Of a stretch of DNA of 16,651 nt, positions 1 to 7,794 are shown in pieces. A program made the position numbers and the translations under genes. The notes under the pieces were generated by a model. The model worked only from the letters and a program-made list of their open reading frames with translations, was not told the origin of the DNA and did no database searches. How positions within the stretch are numbered: position 1 is the first letter of the stretch; every line of letters starts with the position of its first letter. The DNA is from an uncultured Bacteroidales bacterium. Its GTDB lineage: Bacteria > Bacteroidota > Bacteroidia > Bacteroidales > UBA3663. The stretch spans positions 1 through 16,651 of the forward strand of contig CALBPV010000134.1 of assembly GCA_937899265.1 (NCBI GenBank), read 5' to 3'.

Positions 1-15
1 CAATGATTTTTGGTG

Positions 16-47
16 CAAAGATAAGCTTTTTTTTCCAATTCTCCAAA
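16..47 (-). promoter_or_regulatory. Bacteroidetes-type promoter firing leftward out of the window
   Basis: On the minus strand TTTG (44-47) is followed after exactly 20 nt by TATCTTTG (16-23). This matches the known Bacteroides primary-sigma consensus of a -33 TTTG and a -7 TAnnTTTG separated by 19-21 nt. Transcription would start a few bases before position 10 and leave the window, so the gene it serves is not visible. It implies that the next leftward gene is a separate transcription unit from the kinase operon. Confidence 0.72.
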
Positions 48-69
48 TCTTTGCCAAAAAATCTTATAT

Positions 70-270
70 CTATGGGGTCCCACTACTCCCCAACGGGTGC
101 AGAACATAACGTCCCGATGGCATGAAGAGGACTGACAGCAGTAACTTTTCTGCTCTCTTCTCGCCGAAACCGCCCATACGGTAGCAGATGTTGCGAAGGG
201 AATAAAGACCCAACGGAGATTCAAGGGTATTTATATAGGGCGCTGCTTTAAAAAACAGCGCCCTAACCAT
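70..270 (-). CDS. Doubtful small ORF after the operon (about 66 aa)
   Basis: A 66-codon frame opens at an ATG at 268-270; a TTG at 285 would give 71 codons. The product is basic, has no signal peptide or transmembrane segment, and matches no family I can name. Against it: an inverted repeat at 236-265 sits just inside the start, as expected for the 3' end of the preceding transcript, and there is no visible initiation signal. For it: the frame is intact, and the segment from about 80 to 200 is G+C-rich like real genes here and ends in the conserved-looking stretch MGGFGEKRAEKLLLSV. It may be a small gene, a gene remnant or a non-coding intergenic element. Confidence 0.2.
   Translation of the reverse strand: MVRALFFKAAPYINTLESPLGLYSLRNICYRMGGFGEKRAEKLLLSVLFMPSGRYVLHPLGSSGTP
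236..265 (-). terminator. Inverted repeat, probable end of the operon
   Basis: A perfect 10-bp inverted repeat (TAGGGCGCTG / CAGCGCCCTA) encloses a 10-nt A/T-rich loop. It begins 22 nt beyond the stop codon of the last gene in the minus-strand series. On that strand it is followed by the A/T-rich TATAAAT rather than a clean T run, so a role as an intrinsic terminator is likely but not certain. The stem is symmetrical and could also act on plus-strand transcripts. Confidence 0.45.
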
Positions 271-287
271 ATTATATTCGGACAAAC

Positions 288-1766
288 TTAACGGTTCCTC
301 ACGATTCTGTCGGCAGCGCGTGTGGAAAGAGCCTCCAGAGTAGCGGCCTTGACGGTCATCGGGCCTTGTCCCTTGGCGGAAGAACCCAGCAGATAAGCCA
401 TAGAGATATACTCGATGGCGGCATACGTCTCCTGATCCAAAATAGCTACCAATGTTGTCTCGTCGGCCGACAGATAATAGCCCGACGCCGAATCGTAATT
501 ATACCTGGAGGCAAGGTCGGCCGTAATCTGACTTAATGACATTTTATCGTATTCAACGAAAGTTAAAACTTCATAGAGATTGGTAGTTGCATTTGTGAAA
601 TAATAGTTTATCTGCTCAATCAGTGCATCATTGTTATAATAACCTACACGATAGTCATCGACAACGCCGTCGTTGTCATAATCCATTTCCTCGCCTTTCC
701 CTTTCTCTCCTGAAAACATCTCATAGAAACTGTAGTTGGTATTCATCCAATTCTGAACAGTAGTTACTGATGCATTCCAGACAAGATATGGATCATAGAA
801 CTGATTTTGCTGCGGGATAGGCTGATCTCCGGCAAGACATGCACTATACCATTCATTAATTTCAGAAAGGTTATCAGCAAACTTTGAATCAATAGTACCT
901 TTGCTGCTGCTGTAGTAACAAGCCAAATAGTGTCGGTAAGCTTTGGATAAATTTATACTCATGTTATCCATCTCATACCAGCTAGTGCTATTTGCCAAGT
1001 CTGAGTCCTGACAACGCATTTCAATATTCAGGTTATCTGCCAAAGTATATAATGTGAAAGCTACTTGATTGTCCTCCACTTTCTTTGATCCAAGTAAATA
1101 AAAATAACCAGACTTTGACAAATCTTTGCTAACACGTTCGCTGGCTGACAAAGACGGATCAAGGCGATAGGCCGCAATACATTCTGTGGTGCCGACGCAC
1201 ACGTTAATCACATCATTTGCTTTGTCAAAGTTGAGAAACCAAGTTTGTATGACGTTTCCAATTGCTTGAGGAGTAATTGTCTCAGTTTTCGTACCGGAGA
1301 CTGTAATGCTTTTGCTTATGACACCCAAGGCTGCATACCAATAGACATCAGAATCGATCTGATCAATCTGGAGAGTTGACAGTTTATCTTTCCCTGAAAT
1401 CTGCCAGTCATAGGGCTTGCGGTTGTTTGCTGTGGCAACCATTGTTTCTACAGAAATCAAGGTATAAGTCCCTTGCTTTACCGACGGGAATTGGACGGTT
1501 ATGGGATTGGTATTTTCTGCATACGAAACATTCTCATCTGACAAAATTCCGTCCTTGTCATAAAGGAAGGTCTGTACACAAATATTATACTTGCCGTCAC
1601 GCAAGAGATCTTTGATGCTTTCTTTCATCTGGAGATCATCATACATACTCTCTGTGGAGATATTGAGCGTCAACTTGTCAAAAGTATCGATATCAATATC
1701 ATCATTGGAACAACTTGCAAACATGCCGCAAAAGAGGGCAGCCGCTGCAAAAATATATTTTTTCAT
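288..1766 (-). CDS. Putative surface lipoprotein with fimbrillin-like first half (492 aa)
   Basis: The first 19 residues form a lipoprotein signal with lipobox FASC, lipidated at C19. SNDDIDID follows, and acidic runs directly after the cysteine are the known surface-export signal of Bacteroidetes lipoproteins, so an outer-membrane, possibly outward-facing, location is likely. Residues 30-180 have the spacing of a transthyretin-like beta domain, including a PSVKQGTYTLISV stretch like those in FimB/Mfa2-type proteins; this is a weak family guess. Residues 362-372 (DYDNDGVVDDY) resemble a calcium-binding EF-hand or dockerin-like loop. The C-terminal third matches nothing I recognise. It is the last gene of the series, 37 nt after the beta-barrel gene, and may be that protein's partner. 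The last 250 bases are far more G+C-rich than the middle of the gene. The ATG at 1766 is the only start that gives a signal peptide. Confidence 0.8.
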   Translation of the reverse strand: MKKYIFAAAALFCGMFASCSNDDIDIDTFDKLTLNISTESMYDDLQMKESIKDLLRDGKYNICVQTFLYDKDGILSDENVSYAENTNPITVQFPSVKQGTYTLISVETMVATANNRKPYDWQISGKDKLSTLQIDQIDSDVYWYAALGVISKSITVSGTKTETITPQAIGNVIQTWFLNFDKANDVINVCVGTTECIAAYRLDPSLSASERVSKDLSKSGYFYLLGSKKVEDNQVAFTLYTLADNLNIEMRCQDSDLANSTSWYEMDNMSINLSKAYRHYLACYYSSSKGTIDSKFADNLSEINEWYSACLAGDQPIPQQNQFYDPYLVWNASVTTVQNWMNTNYSFYEMFSGEKGKGEEMDYDNDGVVDDYRVGYYNNDALIEQINYYFTNATTNLYEVLTFVEYDKMSLSQITADLASRYNYDSASGYYLSADETTLVAILDQETYAAIEYISMAYLLGSSAKGQGPMTVKAATLEALSTRAADRIVRNR

Positions 1767-1803
1767 AAACTTGGATATTTATTAATTAAACAAGGAGAAA
1801 GTG

Positions 1804-2520
1804 TCACAGTTTGGCGATATCGAACATCCATGCCAAGGAGAACTCCACAGAATTCAACTTTGCATTGAAATTTCCGGCCATTTCGCTCGTGCCGAAGAAA
1901 TAGCGGGCATTGATGTCGAGACCGATTGGCAAGGTGTAGCCGATACCCACCACGGGACGGACATCGTTGGCCTTGAGATCTCCGGTTTTAATCACTGTGG
2001 CGGAAGTGGCCGTGCCGAACCTTAGTTCGTCGGGATCTGCCGTCATACAGATAGCGGGAGCCACGCCGGCTTCGATGTAGAGGGGATTGACGGCCGACTT
2101 CTTGTAGAATGGATACCACTGCACCAATACGGGAATCTCGAAATAGCCGAACTTGAGGTCATCGCCGGCGTTCGTCTTGGCTACGTTCTGTTTGTACTTC
2201 AATTCGAGGGCAACACCCCAGGCACCCGTGCCGGGATAGGAGCTTTCGAACTGCTTGCCGAAACGGGCACGAAGGGCCACACCGCCCGTGAAACCGAAAC
2301 CGGCACCATCCTCGATGGAATAGTTGTCAGGATTGGACATCATCGTCATCGTGCCGCCCACACGGGGGCCGATGCTCAGTTTGTGCTGACGCTGTTTCAA
2401 CTTGCTTTGGGTGTTAACCACCTGTGCCGAATTGTCATCACTGCCTCCGAAGAGGTCGTCTTGTGCCACCGCCGAGGCTGTGAACATAAGAACTGTGAAC
2501 AAAAACAAAATGCGTTTCAT
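1804..2520 (-). CDS. Outer-membrane beta-barrel protein (238 aa)
   Basis: Residues 1-20 are a Sec signal peptide with likely cleavage after AVAQ. The rest alternates short glycine- and aromatic-rich strands with charged loops, for example HKLSIGPRVGGTM at 46-58, GFGFTGGVALRARFG at 74-88, GYFEIPVLVQWYPF at 125-138 and a closing strand at 225-233. This is the pattern of the small Bacteroidetes outer-membrane beta-barrel family (PorT-like or OmpA-type barrels of about 200 residues). A linker at 21-45 precedes the barrel, and no OmpA peptidoglycan-binding domain follows. It lies 62 nt after the WG-repeat-like gene, the largest gap in the series, and 37 nt before the lipoprotein gene. It probably anchors the envelope part of the system in the outer membrane. 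The family is clear but the specific role is unknown. Confidence 0.85.
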   Translation of the reverse strand: MKRILFLFTVLMFTASAVAQDDLFGGSDDNSAQVVNTQSKLKQRQHKLSIGPRVGGTMTMMSNPDNYSIEDGAGFGFTGGVALRARFGKQFESSYPGTGAWGVALELKYKQNVAKTNAGDDLKFGYFEIPVLVQWYPFYKKSAVNPLYIEAGVAPAICMTADPDELRFGTATSATVIKTGDLKANDVRPVVGIGYTLPIGLDINARYFFGTSEMAGNFNAKLNSVEFSLAWMFDIAKL

Positions 2521-2582
2521 ACTTTAGTTTTTTAATGTTTATAATATAACTGTTTGTAATAGGGTTCGGATTGCAATGAATG

Positions 2583-4139
2583 TCAATAGAACGGGAAAAG
2601 TTCTTTGACCGAGATATGGGCATTGCCTCCGAGGGAGGTGGTCACATCGACGCTTTGGTTGGAGACCTTCTCGGTGACTTTGAAATAGGAAACCACCTCG
2701 GCCGAGCTTCCGGGCGGCAAGGTGATGGTGGTGGTATTGCCTACGAAAGCTTCACTACCCGTCATGGTAACCATCATGGTGAGTTCCGATGCCGTGGGGT
2801 TGGTCACGAGAGCCGTAACGGGAATCCGGTCGGCCGCATTGGCTTTGGTACCGGCCACCGTAATACGGATGACGGGAACGGTAGGCTTGGGCGCAACAAC
2901 CGTATTGGCGGGCAGAACCTCCTCGACCTCTTTTTGAAAACTGTAGTCGATGTTGCCGTTCCAAAGTTGGAGACCTTCGCTCGCTACCGAAACACTGAAT
3001 GAGCGCTTCGTGCCAGTGGGTTTGTAGTCGAACGTATAAGCCGAACCGCTCACCTTGCTTTCCATCAAAGCGCCTGTTTCCGTGTCGGTGACTTTGACTT
3101 CCAACGGACGGTTTTGCCAAGCTGTGGGAGTATCGAGACGGAAGGTGAGAGGCAGGAATTTTCCCTCCTTGTATTTCAGGATACCTTCTTCGCGATAGGT
3201 GGTGAAGGGGGCTCCCTGTTCTTCCCATCGCAGCAGACCCCATAAGCCGTCCAACTGCACAATGGCGATATCCTTGATGAACGGCTGCGCCTGACTGAAC
3301 TGGGCGGGAAGCAGGATTTTGTCGCCGTCTCTGTATCCCCACAGGGATTCGGACTGCGTGGGCTCCAAGCCTACGGGACCCGTTTCCACGGTCAGTTTGA
3401 CGTATGGCGGATTGCCGGCACGCCGGGTGACTGACTGGAGACAATGCAAGTAATCCAGCTTGAGCTCACGCGGAGCCTGTGTCTTGCTTGTGGTTTTGCT
3501 GTTGATGTCGAAGGTATAGAACTTGTCGCCATAAGCATTCCAGACGATGGCCTTCCCCTGATATACATTGGTGCCGCCTCCGAGTTCGTCCAATCCCAAG
3601 ATAACAGGAATTTCGCGTCCCGCCGTGTTGATGAGTTTGTAGCCTGTGCGATCTGTTACAGCAGCATAGCCTTCGGAAAACGGTGCTATCTCTGTCCATT
3701 TTCCATCGAAGCCCAATACGGGAGCTCCGAGGTCATTGATATATCCGAGACATCCGTTGCCGTCCACGACAGTCATCAAACCCTCCGAAAAGAATATCTG
3801 CCGCTTGATGATATAATAGGTAGCCGAGAAGGACTGCCAGGTGCCGTCATCATGCAGCACGCCCAAAATCTGATACCTTCCTCCTGCTTCACGCAGCGCC
3901 ACTGCCAAATGGTCGTAGAAGGGCGAAATCTGGTCGGCCGTGGGCGGCAAAAGTTCTGTGCCGTCCGACCGAATGAGGCCTGTTTTTCCTTCTGCCGACT
4001 TCACGACAAAGAGTCCGGCTCCGAATCTTTCCATCGAAGCGTAGGGTCGAGGTTTCATCTCCCATCGGATGGCTTGGCTCCAGCCAGGAATCCAACAGAG
4101 GGAGAACAGCAGTAAGAGAAAATTTTTTGTAGTGCTCAT
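2583..4139 (-). CDS. Secreted WG-repeat-like protein with C-terminal Ig-like domain (518 aa)
   Basis: Residues 1-22 form a signal peptide (cleavage near GWSQ), and no lipobox is present. The N-terminal half holds divergent WG/KWG-type repeats, each a beta unit of the form 'G-x-x-G-L/Y-I, turn, D/G, P-x-F-x-E-G-x-A-x-V': about 52-82 (KTGLIRSDGTELL, then ISPFYDHLAVAL), 129-162 (CLGYINDLG, then IAPFSEGYAAV) and 266-304 (LWGYRDGDKILL, QPFIKDIAIVQ, LWGLLRW). These usually fold as a propeller or repeat scaffold for protein contacts. A region at 340-405 looks like a beta domain. Residues 422-515 form an Ig-like, CARDB-like domain (VPVIRITVAG, then LPPGSSAEVVSYF). It follows the BACON-like gene by 32 nt. 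The product is probably periplasmic or held by the neighbouring barrel. The repeat assignment is by eye and the repeats are degenerate. Confidence 0.72.
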   Translation of the reverse strand: MSTTKNFLLLLFSLCWIPGWSQAIRWEMKPRPYASMERFGAGLFVVKSAEGKTGLIRSDGTELLPPTADQISPFYDHLAVALREAGGRYQILGVLHDDGTWQSFSATYYIIKRQIFFSEGLMTVVDGNGCLGYINDLGAPVLGFDGKWTEIAPFSEGYAAVTDRTGYKLINTAGREIPVILGLDELGGGTNVYQGKAIVWNAYGDKFYTFDINSKTTSKTQAPRELKLDYLHCLQSVTRRAGNPPYVKLTVETGPVGLEPTQSESLWGYRDGDKILLPAQFSQAQPFIKDIAIVQLDGLWGLLRWEEQGAPFTTYREEGILKYKEGKFLPLTFRLDTPTAWQNRPLEVKVTDTETGALMESKVSGSAYTFDYKPTGTKRSFSVSVASEGLQLWNGNIDYSFQKEVEEVLPANTVVAPKPTVPVIRITVAGTKANAADRIPVTALVTNPTASELTMMVTMTGSEAFVGNTTTITLPPGSSAEVVSYFKVTEKVSNQSVDVTTSLGGNAHISVKELFPFY

Positions 4140-4171
4140 AATTTGAACTCTTTTTCACGACAGCTTCGGGC

Positions 4172-4846
4172 TTAGTCGTTGCCACCTTTGTTTTTCTTCT
4201 TTTTGGTTAATTTCTTGGTAAAATTCAGGAATTGCTTTGCAATACCGGGACTCTTCTGATTCACAGCCAAAGAAGCAGTTGTATCTCCACATTTGATGAC
4301 AATCATTCCGCTGCGGTCTTCTTCTCCTTCGGAATAATCTTCAACCTCAATAGAAATCTTATTCTCTGTTTTATACACTGTGACCCAATCCGGATGTTCT
4401 GCAATAATCCAATCATCATAATTGCAAGTCACCTTGACGCTCTGTGTATAACCGTCTTTTGGACTGGCCTTGAATTCCACAAAAGCTTTGGACAATTGCA
4501 GAGAAACATCCTTGTGGGTGTCCACTTGGACGGTGTCTTGAGCAACAGGCTGTGGTTGGGAGGCCTGTTCTTTTGCCTTCCGTTCTGCGCGTATAGTCTG
4601 GATATTTTTATTACATATTGCAATTTGGTTGTCGCACATATCTTTGCGGGCCTGCGCCACATAGATCACTTTGGCAGCCTGGAATTTCTTGATTGCAGAA
4701 TTTTGGGCCGTAATAGTCATCTTCTGTTGCAAGTTCTGACCTTCAATGAAAAGTTGGTCAGCGTCGGCCTGTGCAAAGGCAGGTGTTGCTGAAATCACAA
4801 ATATGGCCACTGAAAGCCACGATACAATCTTCTGAATGAATTTCAT
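4172..4846 (-). CDS. Secreted BACON-like domain protein with basic C-terminus (224 aa)
   Basis: A signal peptide ends near AFAQ (residues 1-26). Residues 28-95 are helical and charged, with cysteines at 71 and 78 that could form a disulfide. A Pro/Gln/Val-rich linker (95-110) leads to a beta domain at about 118-198. Its features are those of the BACON domain: W146, the DWVTV strand at 153-157, an EDRSG turn before MIVIKCGD, and a final strand ending in Q197. The family is named for suspected carbohydrate binding but often serves simply as an Ig-like module. The tail (205-221) is very lysine-rich. The start lies 2 nt after the kinase 3 stop (TAACAATG), so translation of the two is likely coupled. 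It may interact with the extracytoplasmic coiled coil of kinase 3. The gene is visibly more A/T-rich than its neighbours. Confidence 0.75.
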   Translation of the reverse strand: MKFIQKIVSWLSVAIFVISATPAFAQADADQLFIEGQNLQQKMTITAQNSAIKKFQAAKVIYVAQARKDMCDNQIAICNKNIQTIRAERKAKEQASQPQPVAQDTVQVDTHKDVSLQLSKAFVEFKASPKDGYTQSVKVTCNYDDWIIAEHPDWVTVYKTENKISIEVEDYSEGEEDRSGMIVIKCGDTTASLAVNQKSPGIAKQFLNFTKKLTKKKKNKGGND

Positions 4847-4848
4847 TG

Positions 4849-6306
4849 TTAATCTATTGTTTTATTTGTAAATGTTTTGATTTTTTCTGCTTTTGCTCTG
4901 ATTGCTGATGCCCGGTCTTCTTCACCCAAAGACTCCAGTTCAGAAGCCTGCTGTCCGAAGAGGTTTATCATGCTGTCGAGTCGTGATTTGATGTCCGACA
5001 GACAATCCCTTATTTCTCCGGCGTTAAACGAAGTCAGCGTATCAGCCGTGACTCTGGAGAGCAACTCTTCATAAGATGAATAAGCATCCATCAAACACTC
5101 ATCGCGATTTTCGGACATTTCATCTTGCGCCTTTTTCAAAAAAGACTCAGCCCTTTCTTCCAAAGAACGGGCTTCTTCCGTCAACCGTTGGATATGCTGC
5201 CGGCGAGCCAACTCAATCTGTTCGCGTTCCTGCCGGGCGGCTTCTTCCTGTTGTTTTTTTCTGTCAATCACAAAGAAAATAGCGATTCCGACAATTACCG
5301 CAGCTACAGCTGCGCTCAGCCCTATCTTAAGCCCCTTACCCATACCTTCGGAGCCGCCTACCCTCTTAATTCCGTTGAGCACTTCTATTGCCGCACGCAT
5401 CTGCGCTGCCGTCTGATAGCGCATCTCTTGCCGTTTTTCGCAGGCTGTTGCTATTACCTTTTGCAGTCCTTTGTCCTTCACAGCTGCGAGAGGCACTTTC
5501 TTTTTGATTTGTGCTTCGAGGATTTCATGGCGCGGACCTTCAAATGGAGTGTGTCCGACAATACATTGATAGAGAAGAATACCTATTGCGTAGATGTCCG
5601 TCGTCTGGTTCTGGTGCTGCAAGTCTCCCAAGGCCAATTCCGGAGCAGCATATTCGGGCTTGCCCATAAACGAACCCGCCACCGTGAGAGAACGGTCGCC
5701 TGTTGTAAGGTTGTTCATCTGCTTGGCGATACCGAAGTCGATTAGTTTGACGTGTCCATCAGTTGTAATCATGATGTTGGAAGGGTCTATGTCTCGATGG
5801 ATATAGCCCGCATCATGCAGTGCCATCACGCCCGAAAGAACATTCGTGATAATATATTTGGCAAAATGAGGCGAATCGTTCCTGTAGTCCTGAAACAACT
5901 TTACGGCAAATGGAAAATCCTCGCCGTTACGGTCTTTGGTCACTCCTTGCAGAAGGTCTGCCAAGGAAACTCCTGTCAGCAATTCTGAAACCACATGATA
6001 ATGCTTCCTTACCTCACCTGTTTGAGTCATCTCCTGTGTTTCGATGAATCCGAACATTTCTATCAGGTTATCGTTGCGCAGTTGAATAGATGCCTCGCGG
6101 CGGGACCGCTCGTAAGCAGATGCAGGAAGGTCGTCAAACAGACATTTGATAGCCACAGGTCTTGTTTCTCCCGTCGTGTCATTCACGGCGAAACCCTTGT
6201 AAACCTGACCCATGCCGCCCACTCCGATGGGTTCTTCCGACGAGCTGAGTTCGTAATGAATCCTTTTGCGGCGTTCTGATTCTCCTTGTAGAATTATCTT
6301 TGTCAT
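4849..6306 (-). CDS. Membrane Ser/Thr protein kinase 3, atypical catalytic loop (485 aa)
   Basis: This is a PknB-type (Hanks) kinase with an N-terminal cytoplasmic domain at about 15-312. It has the glycine loop GVGGMG (28-33), VAIK with ATP-binding K54, helix-C E71, DFG (190-192), a Thr/Ser-rich activation segment (200-212) and APE (221-223). The catalytic loop reads HRDIDPSN (170-177): base D172 and N177 are kept, but the usual Lys after HRDI is Asp (D174). A transmembrane helix spans about 326-347. The outside part (349-460) is charged and heptad-like, probably a coiled coil. Its kinase domain aligns without gaps to kinase 1 over about 310 residues. Its ATG shares one base with the upstream phosphatase stop (TAATG), which suggests coupled synthesis of an antagonistic kinase/phosphatase pair. 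The altered loop leaves its activity uncertain. Confidence 0.93.
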   Translation of the reverse strand: MTKIILQGESERRKRIHYELSSSEEPIGVGGMGQVYKGFAVNDTTGETRPVAIKCLFDDLPASAYERSRREASIQLRNDNLIEMFGFIETQEMTQTGEVRKHYHVVSELLTGVSLADLLQGVTKDRNGEDFPFAVKLFQDYRNDSPHFAKYIITNVLSGVMALHDAGYIHRDIDPSNIMITTDGHVKLIDFGIAKQMNNLTTGDRSLTVAGSFMGKPEYAAPELALGDLQHQNQTTDIYAIGILLYQCIVGHTPFEGPRHEILEAQIKKKVPLAAVKDKGLQKVIATACEKRQEMRYQTAAQMRAAIEVLNGIKRVGGSEGMGKGLKIGLSAAVAAVIVGIAIFFVIDRKKQQEEAARQEREQIELARRQHIQRLTEEARSLEERAESFLKKAQDEMSENRDECLMDAYSSYEELLSRVTADTLTSFNAGEIRDCLSDIKSRLDSMINLFGQQASELESLGEEDRASAIRAKAEKIKTFTNKTID

Positions 6307-7778
6307 TACTTTATTTTCCTTTCTTTATAATCCGACTCAATTTTTTGAATGCACTTCTTCAGATGATCAATTTTGTCTTTGGAGGCGATATTTGAATATC
6401 TATGATTTTTAGCATCGAATGCAGGTTTAATATTTCCTAATGTCATATTGAACTCACTAAGGTACTTTTGATATTGACCTTCTGTCACCGTATTGAGCGA
6501 ATCAATATTGGTTTTCACCCTTTCGACCCAGTATAAGTGCCTTTCTTCTGCTTTTTTGAGGTTGGATCGCCACATCCCTGCCATACTGTCCAAATCCGAC
6601 TTTATCTCATTCAGGATTTTGAGCACCAGATCTCCGGGGATGTCTTTATTGTTTAAGCTGTCTTTTTTCGGCTGGTTTTCGTCCTCGGGAGATGACTCTT
6701 TGTCATTGGGGTCAATGTCTTTGTCGTTTGTGTCAATAATGACGCGTTCGAGCAAGTCATTTCGAGGAGATGCTTCTTCGCCCTGCTCCAGTTTCTCAAT
6801 CCGTTGCTCTAACTTTTCTTTCTTCCGGTTTAGCTCCTCGTTCTCTTTTGTCAGTTGAGCGTTTTCTCGTTGCAAATCCTTCAATTGGGCGTTATCGTTC
6901 CCGGAGGATTTCCCTCCCCCGAAGATATTGAAGGCAAGACTCACGAGGAGACAAACAGCCAAGACGGCAATAATGATTTTTGAGATTCGATCCATTTTGT
7001 CTTTGAGTTTAGAATCACTTTCCACCTGAACTATGGCAAGCGTGTGGTTGTCGTGTCCTCCGCCGTGGGCTGCGCCCAGTTCATCGACTTCCGTCTGGAG
7101 ACGGGTGACGAGCGAAGCTGTATCCTGCGAAGACGCAAAACGATGCAAGAGATTGGGTTGAGGCATCATTCCCCACACACCATCGGTACACAAAAAGAAA
7201 CGGTCGCCGCGTTTGTATGGAACCTCGTCTATCGTCGGCGTATTGTTTGACAATGAGCCCAAGCCCTGCGTGATAATGTTGGACTGGGGAGACTTGCGTG
7301 CCTGTTCCTCGGTGATGGTGCCGTGTTGCACCAATTCGCCCACCAGAGAATGGTCGGCAGTACGGAATCGCATCTTGCCGTCCGACATGCGATAGCATCG
7401 GCTGTCGCCGGCATGAACCACCCATGCGGCTTGAGGCGTGAAGAGAACGGCAACCAATGTGGACCCCATCCCCCGAAGGGCGGAGTTACGGTGCATCTCC
7501 ACTGCCAATGCCTCTTGGGTAAGAGCTACTGCCCGTTTGAGGGTCTCCTCGGCAGAAGACATCGCATTGGCCTCCCGCACAGCCTGCATGAACCTTGAGA
7601 CAGCCACGTATGAGGCGGTCTTGCCACCGGGACCGCCTCCCATGCCGTCACAAACCACCACAAGAAAGCCCAACGGGGTTTCGACATACCCGAAGTTGTC
7701 CTGGTTTTCGGAACGACCCCCGATAAGGCTGTCAACGCTGCCGTGGAACAGGGCCGATGCAGATGCAAACTGATTCAT
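6306..7778 (-). CDS. Membrane PP2C-type Ser/Thr phosphatase 2 (490 aa)
   Basis: The PP2C/Stp1 catalytic domain spans about 1-252 with all metal-site motifs: GRSENQD (21-27), CDGMGG (43-48), GDSRCY (124-129), CTDGVWG (197-203) and GGHDN (240-244). A transmembrane helix lies at about 266-287. Outside it are a Gly/Ser linker, a heptad-type coiled coil (295-333), an acidic Asp/Asn/Glu-rich stretch (345-378) and a helical charged C-terminus. I chose the ATG at 7778 because it aligns with the N-terminus of the other phosphatase and lies 16 nt after the upstream stop. The in-frame ATG at 7865 would overlap the FHA gene. It is predicted to dephosphorylate kinase targets at the inner membrane, notably those of kinase 3, whose start overlaps its stop. 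The catalytic half is G+C-rich while the tail-coding part is markedly A/T-rich. Confidence 0.93.
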   Translation of the reverse strand: MNQFASASALFHGSVDSLIGGRSENQDNFGYVETPLGFLVVVCDGMGGGPGGKTASYVAVSRFMQAVREANAMSSAEETLKRAVALTQEALAVEMHRNSALRGMGSTLVAVLFTPQAAWVVHAGDSRCYRMSDGKMRFRTADHSLVGELVQHGTITEEQARKSPQSNIITQGLGSLSNNTPTIDEVPYKRGDRFFLCTDGVWGMMPQPNLLHRFASSQDTASLVTRLQTEVDELGAAHGGGHDNHTLAIVQVESDSKLKDKMDRISKIIIAVLAVCLLVSLAFNIFGGGKSSGNDNAQLKDLQRENAQLTKENEELNRKKEKLEQRIEKLEQGEEASPRNDLLERVIIDTNDKDIDPNDKESSPEDENQPKKDSLNNKDIPGDLVLKILNEIKSDLDSMAGMWRSNLKKAEERHLYWVERVKTNIDSLNTVTEGQYQKYLSEFNMTLGNIKPAFDAKNHRYSNIASKDKIDHLKKCIQKIESDYKERKIK

Positions 7779-7794
7779 GAGTGGACGTTTCAGG

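Noticed and set aside
2521..2582. Internal promoter before the barrel gene
   Set aside because: It is the largest gap in the series and A/T-rich, but no TAnnTTTG/TTTG pair is present.
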